From positions 186,001-250,000 of the forward strand of contig CAJYPK010000034.1 in the NCBI GenBank assembly GCA_913776615.1: a stretch of 64,000 bases of DNA. The letters run 5' to 3'. The DNA is from an uncultured Hymenobacter sp. (GTDB lineage: Bacteria > Bacteroidota > Bacteroidia > Cytophagales > Hymenobacteraceae). Below are positions 1 to 8,312 of the stretch, one piece after another. Below the pieces are notes generated by a model, which ran no database searches, was not told the origin of the DNA, and saw only the letters and a program-made list of their open reading frames with translations. Both the position numbers and the translations under genes were made by a program. Within the stretch, counting starts at the first letter, position 1; each line of letters starts with the position of its first letter.

Positions 1-77
1 GGGGGGTGAGGCGCGCACGATAGAACTGCGACTGACCGTACACGAACCTGAAATTTGCTCTAAGTCAGCTAAACCAG

Positions 78-162
78 CTGTCCTTGCGAGCGCAGCGAAG
101 CAATCACACCCGAATGGCTAGGCTGAACAGGTGCGATTGCTTCGCTGCGCCCGCAAGGACAG
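78..162. repeat. Palindromic intergenic repeat, family A copy 1
   Basis: Two arms of about 27 bases (core GCGAGCGCAGCGAAGCAATC and its complement near the other end) enclose a loop of about 30 bases. Near-identical copies lie at 28271-28353 and 32614-32696, and a half copy near 12779. All are intergenic. This copy lies downstream of the DUF4292 gene. Apart from this palindrome I see nothing gene-like in positions 1-214. Confidence 0.9.
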
Positions 163-214
163 GCAACTTTCAGGCTATCAGCAATAGCTTAAACAGCTAC
201 GAAGGGTGAGCCGA

Positions 215-1006
215 CTAATTTTTCATCTTCGTCTGCCGGGCGTAGCCCTTAGGGATGCTAAAGGGAAAATCGAGGTGGCCCGAGCCTACTTCTACTTTTT
301 GGTAATTGAGCGTGGCCGAGGTGCTGGCCGTCCCGCCCTGCTGGCCTATTACCTGGCTGGTGAAGGCGAAGGGAATGTCGGCCCCGGTGGGCTTCTGAAA
401 CTCGGAATACGCCACGGTGAGGCTGCGCTGGGCGGCACTCTCGCTCACCTTCAGCTGCTGGAGGCGACCGGTGGCGCTGCTCACGAGCTGCTCCAGCACG
501 AGTGGGGCCACGGGGTAGGTCACGGCCTGGTTATCGCCCTCGGTTTTCACCACGGGCACGGCTCCTTTCGGGGCGGCCTGGTAGTCGCCGAGCAGAATGT
601 CCTGCATCTGCTTGTAGGTCACGGGCACGTTGAGCAGCTGGCTCAGGTAGGCATAATCACCGGCAAAATACGTCTTTTGCAGGCGGTTGACTACCCGCAC
701 CGAATCGGCCGTGAGCAGGGCGCGCACGCCCTCGATCCCCAGCAGCGAGCCCGACAGCCAGATGGCCGAGTCGCGCTTGATGCGCAGGTTGAAGTTGGCC
801 GACTGCTCGCTGTCTTTTGCCCTGAAGTGCACCTTACCCCGGCCGCTGAGGTATTGAAAGCTGGTATTGGTGGCTTTTACCCCGGCGGGCGTGACCACTT
901 TCACGGGCTCGGCCGTGGCGGCGGTGAGGGAGCCCGACTTGGTGGAAACGGCGCGGTGGCAGCCCGCCAGGGCAAGCCCGGCGAGGAGGAGTGCGGCTTT
1001 ATTCAT
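215..1006 (-). CDS. DUF4292 family outer-membrane lipoprotein
   Basis: A 263-residue predicted lipoprotein. The N-terminus is a short hydrophobic signal ending in a lipobox (LALAGC), so the mature protein should be lipid-anchored at Cys. The body (a RGKVHFRAKD region, then a strand-rich LolB/LolA-like stretch) fits DUF4292, a Bacteroidota family of unproven function thought to act in lipoprotein or envelope handling. The chosen ATG overlaps the stop of the upstream TPR gene by 8 bases (ATGAATAA), which implies translational coupling; a longer reading frame upstream of it is only the shadow of the TPR gene. A TPR protein followed by DUF4292 and preceded by a sugar nucleotidyltransferase is a common Bacteroidota arrangement. 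Family assignment is fairly sure; function is not. Confidence 0.8.
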   Translation of the reverse strand: MNKAALLLAGLALAGCHRAVSTKSGSLTAATAEPVKVVTPAGVKATNTSFQYLSGRGKVHFRAKDSEQSANFNLRIKRDSAIWLSGSLLGIEGVRALLTADSVRVVNRLQKTYFAGDYAYLSQLLNVPVTYKQMQDILLGDYQAAPKGAVPVVKTEGDNQAVTYPVAPLVLEQLVSSATGRLQQLKVSESAAQRSLTVAYSEFQKPTGADIPFAFTSQVIGQQGGTASTSATLNYQKVEVGSGHLDFPFSIPKGYARQTKMKN

Positions 1007-2816
1007 ACAGTTTCTGGTCTTTGAGTTTACGGTCGAGCAGCGGCGAGGTGCCGGGGCCGGCTTTGCGGGCGCGCTGCCAGGCCGCCACGGCCCCAGTGTG
1101 GTCGCCGAGCTGCCACAGTACGTCGCCGTAGTGCTCCAGGATGCTCGCATCCTTCGTTGTTTTGAGGGCTTTTTCCAGATTCTGCTTGGCCCCGGCGTAG
1201 TCCTTCTGCTTGTACAGCACCCAGGCATAGGTGTCGAGGTAGGTATCGTTGTCGGGGAATTTCTGCACCGTGCGGCCCGACATTTCCTTAGCCTTGTCGA
1301 GGTTTTCGCCCCGCAGGCTGAGGTAATAGCTGTAATTGTTGAGCACGCCGTAGTTGTTGGGATCCACGGCCAGGGCGGCATCGTAGGCCGCCGCCGACTT
1401 GGCGTACTCTTTCAATTCCTGGTAGGCGTCGCCGAGCTGCGAGTCAAATTGGCTTTGCTGTTCGGGGTTGCCCGCAGTGAGGCGGCGGCCGTGTTCGAGG
1501 GCCTGCACGGCCCGCTGGGGCTGCTTCTTGAGCAGGTGCCCCACCCCATTGTAAAACCACAGCGGGGCTTGGTTGGGAAATAGCTCCAGGGCCGCGTCGC
1601 TGTGCACGAGCAGCGAGTCGGTCTGGTTGAGCTCGGCATCGAGCAGCACCACCTGCTGCCACAGCTGGTACTTCGACTTGTCGTAGCGCAGGGCTTGCAG
1701 ATAGGTATTGCGCGCCTCCTTTTTACGGCCGCTCTGCATCTGCACATCGCCGGCCACGCTGTAGGCCTTGGCCTCGCGGGGATGGTTGCGCACGGCGGCG
1801 GCCGACAGGTCGAGGGCCAGCGGGGCTATTTTGGGATCGGGCAGCTGCTTGAGGTAGTTGACGAGGATACGCACCGCCTGGTCGATATCGAGCGCCGGCG
1901 TATCGAAGGCCAGCCGCAGGTGCTTTTCCACTTCGGCGGGCTGGTTTTGCTGGCGGGCCACGTCGGCCAGAATCAGGTGGGCCTGGGGGTTGGTGGGGTC
2001 GAGGCGCAGGGCTTGCTGGGCCACCCGGGCCGCGTCGGGCAGGCGGTTGTTGGCAGCGTACATCTCGGCCTGGGCCAGCACGTAGCGCGCCTCGGTGGGA
2101 TTGGCCGCGATGAGGGCCTCGCCTTCTTTCAGGGCCAGCGGCAGGTTGTTTTGCCGCAGGTAAATCTGCTGCTTCTTAAAGGAAATCTCGTCGAGGCTGC
2201 CGAACTGCGCCTGGGCTTTTTCGAGCGTCGTCAGCGCCTCGGGCAGCTTGTTCTGGGCCAGGTAAAGGTCGGCAAGCTGAAACAGGTAGCTCCCCGAGTT
2301 GGGCACCTCGCGCACCAGACTGGCGTAGGTGTTGGTGGCGGCCTCGTACTGCTTCTGGCTGGCCTGGGCCTGGGCCAGCAGCAGGTAGTAGTAGGGGTTT
2401 TTGGAATCGAGCTTTACGGCCGCCTCGGCAAAGCCGGTGGCATCGCGCAAATTGCCGCTCAATAAGTTAGCCTCGGCCAGCTTGTAGTTGACGGCCGCGT
2501 TGTCGGGCATGAGGGTGTAGGCCTTGAGCAGCCGCTCCAAGGCCTTGGGATAGTCTTCGAGAATAACGTATTTCACGCCATCGGTATACAGTGCCTCGCT
2601 CATTTCCCGCTCTTTGCTGGAGAGCGGGGGGCGGGCCGCCGCCTGCCGGGCCTCGCTGGCCAGGCGGGCCGCCAGCTCCTTGCGCTCCTTGCGGCTTAGT
2701 TTGGCGGGCGGGCGCCCAAGCTCCGAATCGGGGGGCGTACCCAGACTCTGCCCCCAGCCCATTCCGGCCCACAAACTCAGCACTACGGCACCAACGGTAA
2801 ACGAACGACTACGCAT
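999..2816 (-). CDS. Secreted/periplasmic tetratricopeptide repeat protein
   Basis: A 605-residue protein with an N-terminal signal peptide (MRSRSFTVGAVVLSLWAGMG, likely cleaved after GWGQS). The rest is tandem TPR helices: repeats such as ALERLLKAYTLMPDNAAVNY, ALTTLEKAQAQF and AYDAALAVDPNNYGVLNNYS run from about residue 60 to the C-terminus. TPR arrays are protein-binding scaffolds, and no catalytic domain is visible. The ATG at 2816 was chosen over a start 31 codons upstream because it places the signal peptide at the N-terminus. The stop overlaps the next gene (DUF4292) by 8 bases, so the two are almost certainly co-translated. An envelope-assembly role is inferred from context only. Confidence 0.85.
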   Translation of the reverse strand: MRSRSFTVGAVVLSLWAGMGWGQSLGTPPDSELGRPPAKLSRKERKELAARLASEARQAAARPPLSSKEREMSEALYTDGVKYVILEDYPKALERLLKAYTLMPDNAAVNYKLAEANLLSGNLRDATGFAEAAVKLDSKNPYYYLLLAQAQASQKQYEAATNTYASLVREVPNSGSYLFQLADLYLAQNKLPEALTTLEKAQAQFGSLDEISFKKQQIYLRQNNLPLALKEGEALIAANPTEARYVLAQAEMYAANNRLPDAARVAQQALRLDPTNPQAHLILADVARQQNQPAEVEKHLRLAFDTPALDIDQAVRILVNYLKQLPDPKIAPLALDLSAAAVRNHPREAKAYSVAGDVQMQSGRKKEARNTYLQALRYDKSKYQLWQQVVLLDAELNQTDSLLVHSDAALELFPNQAPLWFYNGVGHLLKKQPQRAVQALEHGRRLTAGNPEQQSQFDSQLGDAYQELKEYAKSAAAYDAALAVDPNNYGVLNNYSYYLSLRGENLDKAKEMSGRTVQKFPDNDTYLDTYAWVLYKQKDYAGAKQNLEKALKTTKDASILEHYGDVLWQLGDHTGAVAAWQRARKAGPGTSPLLDRKLKDQKLYE

Positions 2817-2926
2817 AAAAAAGCAAAACCAGAAACCTGTTCGGCGAATGTACGGGGACCAAACCACGAGCGGCGCGGCCCCGCTGGGGACCACGCCGCT
2901 CGGTAACATAGCAGGCGCTTAAAATA

Positions 2927-3937
2927 TCACACTTGCAGGGCATTAAAATCGCCCACGCTCAAGTCGTTGGGCCGGCCGGTGAGGCTGGCGCTGTTGCCAA
3001 TCATGGAGTTGGTCACGTTGGCGTGGCGCACGGTGGCCGCACTCTGCACGATGGAGTTCGACACGCGCGAATCCTCAATGCTGGCCCCACCGCTCAGCGA
3101 CACGTGCGGGCCAACTACCGAGTTGGTAATCACCGCGCCCTCGCCGATGTACACTGGCTCGATGAGGACCGAGTTGGTAATTTTGGCCGAGTCGGCCACG
3201 AGCTTTTCGCCGCGCTCCTTGAGGTATTCGAGGTAGCGCTGGTTGGTGAAGACTGTGGCGTCCTTGTTGCCGCAGTCGAGCCACTCGGTCACCTGGCCGG
3301 GCACAAACACGGTGCCCTTGTTTTTCATATTTTCGAGGGCGTTGGTGAGCTGATACTCGCCTTTATCCTTGATGTCGTTGTCGAGCAGGTATTGCAGCTC
3401 ATCGCGCAGGTACTCCCCATCCTGGAAGTAATAAATACCGATGATGGCGAGGTCGGATACGAATTCCTGCGGCTTTTCCACGAATTCCGTAATCTGGCCC
3501 TGCTCGTTGAGCTTCACCACGCCGAAGGGCCGGGGATCTTCCACTTTTTGCACCCAGATAGTACCGGGCACCGAGCTATCGAGGGTAAAGTCAGCCTTGA
3601 ATAGCGTGTCAGCAAACGCAACTACCACGTTGCCGCTCAGCGACTCTTTGGCGCACAGGATGGCGTGGGCCGTACCCAGCGGCTCGTCCTGATAATAAAT
3701 GCTGCCCTTGGCTCCTACCGACTCGGCAATGGCCACGAGGCTTTTTTCTACGGTGGCCCCGAAGCGCCCGATAATGAAGGCAACTTCCTCCACGGGCTCG
3801 CCGCATACGCGGGCGATATCCTCGACGAGGCGCTGCACAATGGGTTTGCCAGCGATGGGAATCAGGGGTTTGGGAACAGTGAGCGTATGCGGACGCATCC
3901 GCTTGCCCATGCCGGCCATCGGGACGATAATTTTCAT
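2927..3937 (-). CDS. Sugar-phosphate nucleotidyltransferase (NTP_transferase family)
   Basis: A 336-residue cytoplasmic enzyme. The N-terminal nucleotidyltransferase fold has the signature PMAGMGKRMRPHTLTVPKPL (residues 6-25), where the Gly/Arg loop binds the NTP and the Lys contacts phosphate. The C-terminal third (about residues 245-325) is a run of hexapeptide-like repeats (VYIGEGAVITNSVVGPHVSL) that should fold as a left-handed beta-helix. The family makes NDP-sugars from sugar-1-phosphates (glucose-1-P thymidylyl/uridylyl or mannose-1-P guanylyl transferases); the exact sugar cannot be read from sequence. It lies 110 bases upstream of the TPR gene on the same strand and probably feeds surface polysaccharide synthesis. 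Confidence 0.88.
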   Translation of the reverse strand: MKIIVPMAGMGKRMRPHTLTVPKPLIPIAGKPIVQRLVEDIARVCGEPVEEVAFIIGRFGATVEKSLVAIAESVGAKGSIYYQDEPLGTAHAILCAKESLSGNVVVAFADTLFKADFTLDSSVPGTIWVQKVEDPRPFGVVKLNEQGQITEFVEKPQEFVSDLAIIGIYYFQDGEYLRDELQYLLDNDIKDKGEYQLTNALENMKNKGTVFVPGQVTEWLDCGNKDATVFTNQRYLEYLKERGEKLVADSAKITNSVLIEPVYIGEGAVITNSVVGPHVSLSGGASIEDSRVSNSIVQSAATVRHANVTNSMIGNSASLTGRPNDLSVGDFNALQV

Positions 3938-4080
3938 CTGCGAAGTTGGGTGGATAGGTGTTTTCAGTATTACTAAGGCCTTACTGCTTTTGGGCGGCTA
4001 CGGTTGGCTGGTGCCCCGAGCTTTCGCAGTGCCGCAAAGATGCGAGTCAGCGGCGGCCCTGCCATACCCGGCGTAATTTT

Positions 4081-5055
4081 TTAACTCTGCAGCAGTTCGG
4101 CAAGGGTGGCGGGGTCGGCGTTGCCCCCCGTCAGCACCAGTACGGTGTGCTGGCTGGGGGGTAGGCTGGCCCGGTGCCGCAGCAGCGCCGCCAGCGCCAG
4201 GGCGGCCGTAGGCTCCACGACCAGGCGGGCTTCGAGCAGCAGGCGGCGGGCGGCGGCGCGCAGCTCGGCCTCGCTCACGGTTACGATATCGTCGGCATAC
4301 TGCCGCAGGTGGGCAAAGGTCAGTTCGCTCACGGCTAGGGTACGCACGCCATCGGCCAGGGTGCGATTGGTATCGGCGGCGGGCCACTCTACCACCCGGC
4401 CGGCGCGGAAGGAGGCTTGGGCATCAGCAGCTAATTCGGGCTCTACGCCAATCACTTTAATACTTGGCTTCAACAGTTTGAGGGCCGCCGCTACGCCACC
4501 CAGCAGGCCCCCACCACCCACCGGGGCCAATACCAACTCTACGCTGGGCAAGTCCTCGAAGATTTCCAGGCCTACGGTAGCCTGGCCGGCAATCACGTAG
4601 GGGTCGTCGAAGGGCGGCACCAGCACCGGCGGCTCGGCGGCCCCGGCCAGCAGGCGGGCGGCCACGGCCTCGCGCTTTTCGAGGGCGGGGTCGTAGAGCA
4701 TCACCTCGGCCCCGAGGGCACGGGTGGCTTCAATTTTCACCCGCGGGGCATTGGTAGGCATGATGATGGTAGCGCGCACACCCAGCTGCCGGGCCGCGTA
4801 GGCTACGCCTTGGGCATGGTTGCCGCTGCTGTAGGCCAGCACGCCCCGCGCCCGCTCGGCCTCACTAAGCGCCAGAATCCGGTTGCCGGCCCCTCTGATC
4901 TTGAACGAGCCAATGGGTTGCAGGCTTTCGGGCTTTAGGTATACGTGCTCGGTACCTAGCTCGGGCAGGGCCAGCGGCAGCAACGGCGTGCGCCGCGCCA
5001 AGTCGCGTAGCCGCTGCTGCGCCTGCTTGATATCAGTCAGGGTAATGAGGTTCAT
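4081..5055 (-). CDS. Threonine/serine dehydratase (PLP fold type II)
   Basis: A 324-residue PLP enzyme of the threonine ammonia-lyase/serine racemase group, converting Thr or Ser to the 2-oxo acid plus ammonia. Visible motifs are the PLP lysine in GSFKIRGAGN (K52), the substrate loop SSGNHAQGVA, the phosphate-binding glycine loop PVGGGGLLGG and a C-terminal TGGN. There is no C-terminal ACT-like regulatory domain, so it resembles the short catabolic or racemase-like forms rather than full biosynthetic IlvA. The ATG at 5055 was chosen over a start 19 codons upstream because family members begin close to the first helix (TLTDIKQAQQRL). It is followed by the nucleotidyltransferase on the same strand, 143 bases on. 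Confidence 0.88.
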   Translation of the reverse strand: MNLITLTDIKQAQQRLRDLARRTPLLPLALPELGTEHVYLKPESLQPIGSFKIRGAGNRILALSEAERARGVLAYSSGNHAQGVAYAARQLGVRATIIMPTNAPRVKIEATRALGAEVMLYDPALEKREAVAARLLAGAAEPPVLVPPFDDPYVIAGQATVGLEIFEDLPSVELVLAPVGGGGLLGGVAAALKLLKPSIKVIGVEPELAADAQASFRAGRVVEWPAADTNRTLADGVRTLAVSELTFAHLRQYADDIVTVSEAELRAAARRLLLEARLVVEPTAALALAALLRHRASLPPSQHTVLVLTGGNADPATLAELLQS

Positions 5056-5105
5056 AGTTTCTTTAGGGGGTGGGAGAGTAAGCGAACTAGCAAAAACAAT
5101 ATTAG

Positions 5106-5191
5106 CTGTCATGCCGACGGAGGAAGCGTCTTATCTCGCCCAGGCGGACCGTCCTAACCTGATAAGATGCTTCGCAAGCTCAGCATGACAG
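5106..5191. repeat. Palindromic intergenic repeat, family D
   Basis: Inverted arms: CTGTCATGCCGACGGAGGAA onward at 5106-5135 and a matching arm ending CAGCATGACAG at 5161-5191, with a loop of about 25 bases. It lies 50 bases upstream of the dehydratase start, in the gap between 5056 and 5422. The rest of that gap holds only AT-rich spacer and the promoter of the next gene. No second copy is present in the window. Confidence 0.8.
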
Positions 5192-5410
5192 ACGGGTTGT
5201 TTGCAGGGGCTGCCTGAATAGCCTCTTTAAATTTAAAATCACTACCTCCGGCCTAACTTCAAAATAAAGGCTGGCTGTTAAATACCCGGGGGAAAATAGC
5301 AGTTCCTAATAAAACCTACCCCACCCGGCTTCGACTCCTACCCTCCCACCCTCTTACCCCCACTCCCTAATAACTGCCCGCGAGGCTTCTGCGTTAGGGA
5401 GGCAGGCCCT

Positions 5411-5418
5411 TACTTTTG
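5411..5418 (+). promoter_or_regulatory. Bacteroidota -7 promoter element (TACTTTTG)
   Basis: Matches TAnnTTTG exactly and ends four bases before the ATG at 5423, so transcription should begin at or next to the start codon. Confidence 0.55.
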
Positions 5419-5422
5419 CGGT

Positions 5423-5806
5423 ATGAACTTATTTTCTGAACTCGAAAACAGCATCCAGGTGCTGTACGCGGCTATCAATGCCGGCTTTGTCCAAGACACC
5501 AGCGTGGGCCAGCAGCAGGTTGGCAACTGGTACCAAGCCCTGAGCAGCAGCAACGAGCCCGCCGCCCGCGCCGTGGCCCAGGAACTGGACGCGCTCAACG
5601 GCCACATTCAGCGCAACGACGTAGGTGCCATGGGCGCTTCGCTCCAGAAGCTGGCCGATCTCACCTCGAAGGCCGTGCTACCCCTGCACAGCTTCGGCGG
5701 CGTGGGCGATAAGGCCCGCGAGCTCAGCCAGAAACTAAACGCCGCCGGCGGCAACTTGCAAATCATTGCGCGTCAGCGCGCCGCTGGCACGGCCCCCGCA
5801 CACTAA
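5423..5806 (+). CDS. Small conserved-looking hypothetical protein
   Basis: A 127-residue soluble protein without signal peptide or membrane segment, Ala/Gln-rich and predicted mostly helical (for example QQQVGNWYQALSSSNEPAAR and DKARELSQKLNAAGGNLQII). I do not recognise a characterised domain. It stands alone between a divergent dehydratase and a convergent dut, with its own promoter directly against the ATG and a strong hairpin terminator after it, so it is a one-gene transcription unit. Codon use and GC match the neighbours, and a real gene is well supported. No function is proposed. Confidence 0.75.
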   Translation: MNLFSELENSIQVLYAAINAGFVQDTSVGQQQVGNWYQALSSSNEPAARAVAQELDALNGHIQRNDVGAMGASLQKLADLTSKAVLPLHSFGGVGDKARELSQKLNAAGGNLQIIARQRAAGTAPAH

Positions 5807-5830
5807 CAGGCACCAAGCCTCCGCAACCCC

Positions 5831-5917
5831 AAGCGCCAGGCCGGGCTCGCGGAGCTACCTCGTTGAAAGACAATTCAACGAGGTAGCCCCGCAAGCCCGG
5901 CCTGGCGTTCTTTTTTT
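5831..5917. terminator. Long bidirectional hairpin terminator
   Basis: A 35-base arm starting AGCGCCAGGCCGGGCTCGCG pairs with 5875-5909 and is followed by a run of T (5909-5917). It separates the convergent genes at 5423-5806 and 5933-6370 and probably ends both transcripts. The stem is much longer than a standard terminator. Confidence 0.85.
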
Positions 5918-5932
5918 GAAACAGAAATAAAT

Positions 5933-6370
5933 TTATTTGCCGGTGCTGCCGTAGCCGCCGGCCCCGCGGGCCGTTTCGGTCAGCGCCTCGGCGGGCTGCC
6001 ACACTATGGTCTCGTGACGAGCCACTACCAGCTGGGCAATGCGTTCGCCGTCTTGCACGGTGAAGGGTTCATTGGAAAGATTGACGAGCAGCACCCGGAT
6101 TTCACCCCGGTAATCAGCATCAATCGTACCGGGGCTATTAACGATGCCAATGCCGTGCTTGAGGGCCAGCCCGCTACGGGGGCGCACCTGGGCCTCGTAG
6201 CCCACGGGCAGCGCAATGCTGAGGCCGGTGGGCACGAGCGTCCTTTCCAGCGGCCCGAGCGTGACGGGGCCGGCGGCCAGGTCGGCGCGCAGGTCGAGGC
6301 CCGCGGCGTGGGCAGTTTGGTATTCCGGCAGCGGGTGGCGGGAGGAGTTGATAACGGGAACGGTCAGCAT
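5933..6370 (-). CDS. dut: dUTP diphosphatase
   Basis: A 145-residue trimeric dUTPase that hydrolyses dUTP to dUMP and PPi, keeping uracil out of DNA and supplying dTMP synthesis. All five family motifs are present in order: AGLDLRA (I), RPRSGLA (II), NSPGTIDADYRGEI (III, with the catalytic Asp), GERIAQLVV (IV) and the C-terminal arm RGAGGYGSTG (V). The start MLTVPVINSS at 6370 gives the usual family length; a longer frame upstream is not needed, and a TATTTTTG promoter element lies at 6379-6386, eight bases before this ATG. Confidence 0.97.
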   Translation of the reverse strand: MLTVPVINSSRHPLPEYQTAHAAGLDLRADLAAGPVTLGPLERTLVPTGLSIALPVGYEAQVRPRSGLALKHGIGIVNSPGTIDADYRGEIRVLLVNLSNEPFTVQDGERIAQLVVARHETIVWQPAEALTETARGAGGYGSTGK

Positions 6371-6378
6371 AGTACCCG

Positions 6379-6386
6379 CAAAAATA
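6379..6386 (-). promoter_or_regulatory. -7 element upstream of dut
   Basis: On the minus strand this reads TATTTTTG (TAnnTTTG), eight bases before the dut ATG. It overlaps the alternative longer dut reading frame and so supports the shorter start. Confidence 0.5.
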
Positions 6387-6469
6387 CCGCGCCCCGCCGG
6401 GCGAGTGGGCACGAAAAAGCCCGGTGGTTAACCGGGCTTCTCGTACGGGCTTGGCGGTGAGCCGGGAAA

Positions 6470-8218
6470 TTACAGCGCGGCCATTTCGGCCCGCACGAAG
6501 TCGGCCAACTGCCGCAGGTAGTCGGTACTGAAGTCAAAGCGAATGCCCGCTGCTGCGTACACCTCACCGATGGGCACAGTGTAGCCCAGCGACAGCGCCC
6601 GCTGGTAGCCCGCCAGCGCGGCCGCCGGGTCTTGCCGGAAATTGCGCCACACGGCAATGGCCCCGAGTTGAGCCATCGCGTACTCAATGTAGTAGAATGG
6701 CACTTCGTAAAGGTGCAACTGCTTCTGCCACAAATAGGGCCGAAACTGCTCCAGCCCGCTCCAACTCACGGTACGCTGGTTGAAATCCTGGAAAATCTCG
6801 ATCCAGCGCTGGTGGCGTTGCGTTTCGGTATGATCCGGGTTTTCGTATATCCAATGCTGAAACTTATCGATGGTCGCCACCCAGGGAAAGGTTTCGAGCA
6901 CGCTTTCGAGGTGCGTTTTCTTGGCACGACGTAGCTCGGCAGGATCATCAAAAAACACGTCCCAATGGTCCATGCTCATCAGCTCCATGCTCATGCTGGC
7001 CAACTCGGCCACCTCGGATGGTGGGTGTTTGTCGGCCGAGAGCGGCAGGCGGCGCGTGAGGAAAGAGTGCACGGCGTGGCCGCCCTCGTGCAGCATGGTC
7101 ACCACATCGCGCAGCGAAGACGTGGCATTCATAAAAATGAACGGCACCCCGGTTTCGTCGAGCGGGTAGTTGTAGCCACCGGGAGCCTTGCCCTTGCGGC
7201 TTTCCAGATCAAGGTGGCCCATCTGGCGCATGGTGCGCAGGCAGTCACCCAGAAAGGGGTCGAGGCGCTGAAATACGGTAACGGTCTTATCGAGCAGCTC
7301 GTCGCCGGTCTGGAACGGGTGCAGCGGCGGCTGGCCGCTAGGGTCCACGTCGAGATCCCAGGGCCGCAGCGCGGGGAGCTTCAAAGCTTGGCGACGAGCC
7401 TCGTCAAACTCGTTGATGAGCGGCACCACCGTGGCCCCGATGGCCGAATGAAAGTTAAAGCAGTCCTCGGCGGTGTAGTCGAAGCGCCCGAGGGCAGCAA
7501 ACATGTAGTCGCGGAAATTGGCAAAGCCAGCATTCAGCGCTACTTGGTGACGCAGCTGCACCAATTCCGTAAAGAGCTGGTCGAGCGGCTGGCTGTCTTG
7601 CAGGCGGCGGGCCTGAATAGCGCGCCAGGCCTGCTCGCGCACCGGCCGGCTCAGGCTCTTGAGACGGTCGGCGGCCCGGGGCAGGGTCAACTCCTCCCCG
7701 TCGAGGGTTACCGTCATGGCTCCCACCGTAGCGGCATATTGCTGCTGCTTGGTCGAGATTTCAGTTTTGAGCGGAATATTCTCTTCCCGATAAATCTCCG
7801 AGGCCCGGCGTACCGAGCGCAGGAATACGCCGTAGCGCGCCTGGTCGAGCTCGGGCAAGTACGGGCTGGCCAGCAGCTTCTCGTTGAGGGCGTGGTCGTA
7901 GGGCGCAGTGAGCGGCTCGACCTCCTGCACAAAAAACTGGAACGCCTCGGCGCGGCTCTGATCCTGGGTATCGCAGGTCATGCGGATGTAACGCCAAGCC
8001 AAGTCCTCGCTCAGCACCGACTCCAGCTCGGAGCGGTCGAGTAGCCAGCGCTCCAGCCCGGCGGCATCGGTAATGTCGCGGTGTTGAAGCTCCTGAAAAA
8101 AGGGTTCCAGCGCGGCCCAGTCGGTCACCTGAAAATCTTCGGGCAGGTAGTGGCGAGGAGGGCGGGAAGTATCGGTGGCCAGCGAAGAGGCCGGCGTAGC
8201 AAGCTCAGAAATCACCAT
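6470..8218 (-). CDS. M3 family oligoendopeptidase
   Basis: A 582-residue zinc metallopeptidase of family M3 (PepF/thimet oligopeptidase type), degrading short peptides in the cytoplasm. The zinc site HEGGHAVHSF (HExxH, about residue 375) is present, with the downstream family region SMSMELMSMDHWD supplying the third ligand and the C-terminal substrate region YYIEYAMAQLGAIAVW. The length is normal for PepF-like members. The ATG at 8218 is preferred over one 19 codons upstream, because a TAACTTGT promoter-like stretch lies between them on the minus strand. It runs in the same direction as dut and ends 99 bases before it. Confidence 0.92.
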   Translation of the reverse strand: MVISELATPASSLATDTSRPPRHYLPEDFQVTDWAALEPFFQELQHRDITDAAGLERWLLDRSELESVLSEDLAWRYIRMTCDTQDQSRAEAFQFFVQEVEPLTAPYDHALNEKLLASPYLPELDQARYGVFLRSVRRASEIYREENIPLKTEISTKQQQYAATVGAMTVTLDGEELTLPRAADRLKSLSRPVREQAWRAIQARRLQDSQPLDQLFTELVQLRHQVALNAGFANFRDYMFAALGRFDYTAEDCFNFHSAIGATVVPLINEFDEARRQALKLPALRPWDLDVDPSGQPPLHPFQTGDELLDKTVTVFQRLDPFLGDCLRTMRQMGHLDLESRKGKAPGGYNYPLDETGVPFIFMNATSSLRDVVTMLHEGGHAVHSFLTRRLPLSADKHPPSEVAELASMSMELMSMDHWDVFFDDPAELRRAKKTHLESVLETFPWVATIDKFQHWIYENPDHTETQRHQRWIEIFQDFNQRTVSWSGLEQFRPYLWQKQLHLYEVPFYYIEYAMAQLGAIAVWRNFRQDPAAALAGYQRALSLGYTVPIGEVYAAAGIRFDFSTDYLRQLADFVRAEMAAL

Positions 8219-8312
8219 AGTGTACAAGTTACGTAAATAATTCGTAGCTGTCCGAATAGTTTCCGCATTCTGCACCTAAACTCCGCCACGCCTCTTCACT
8301 ATCTACTAACTA

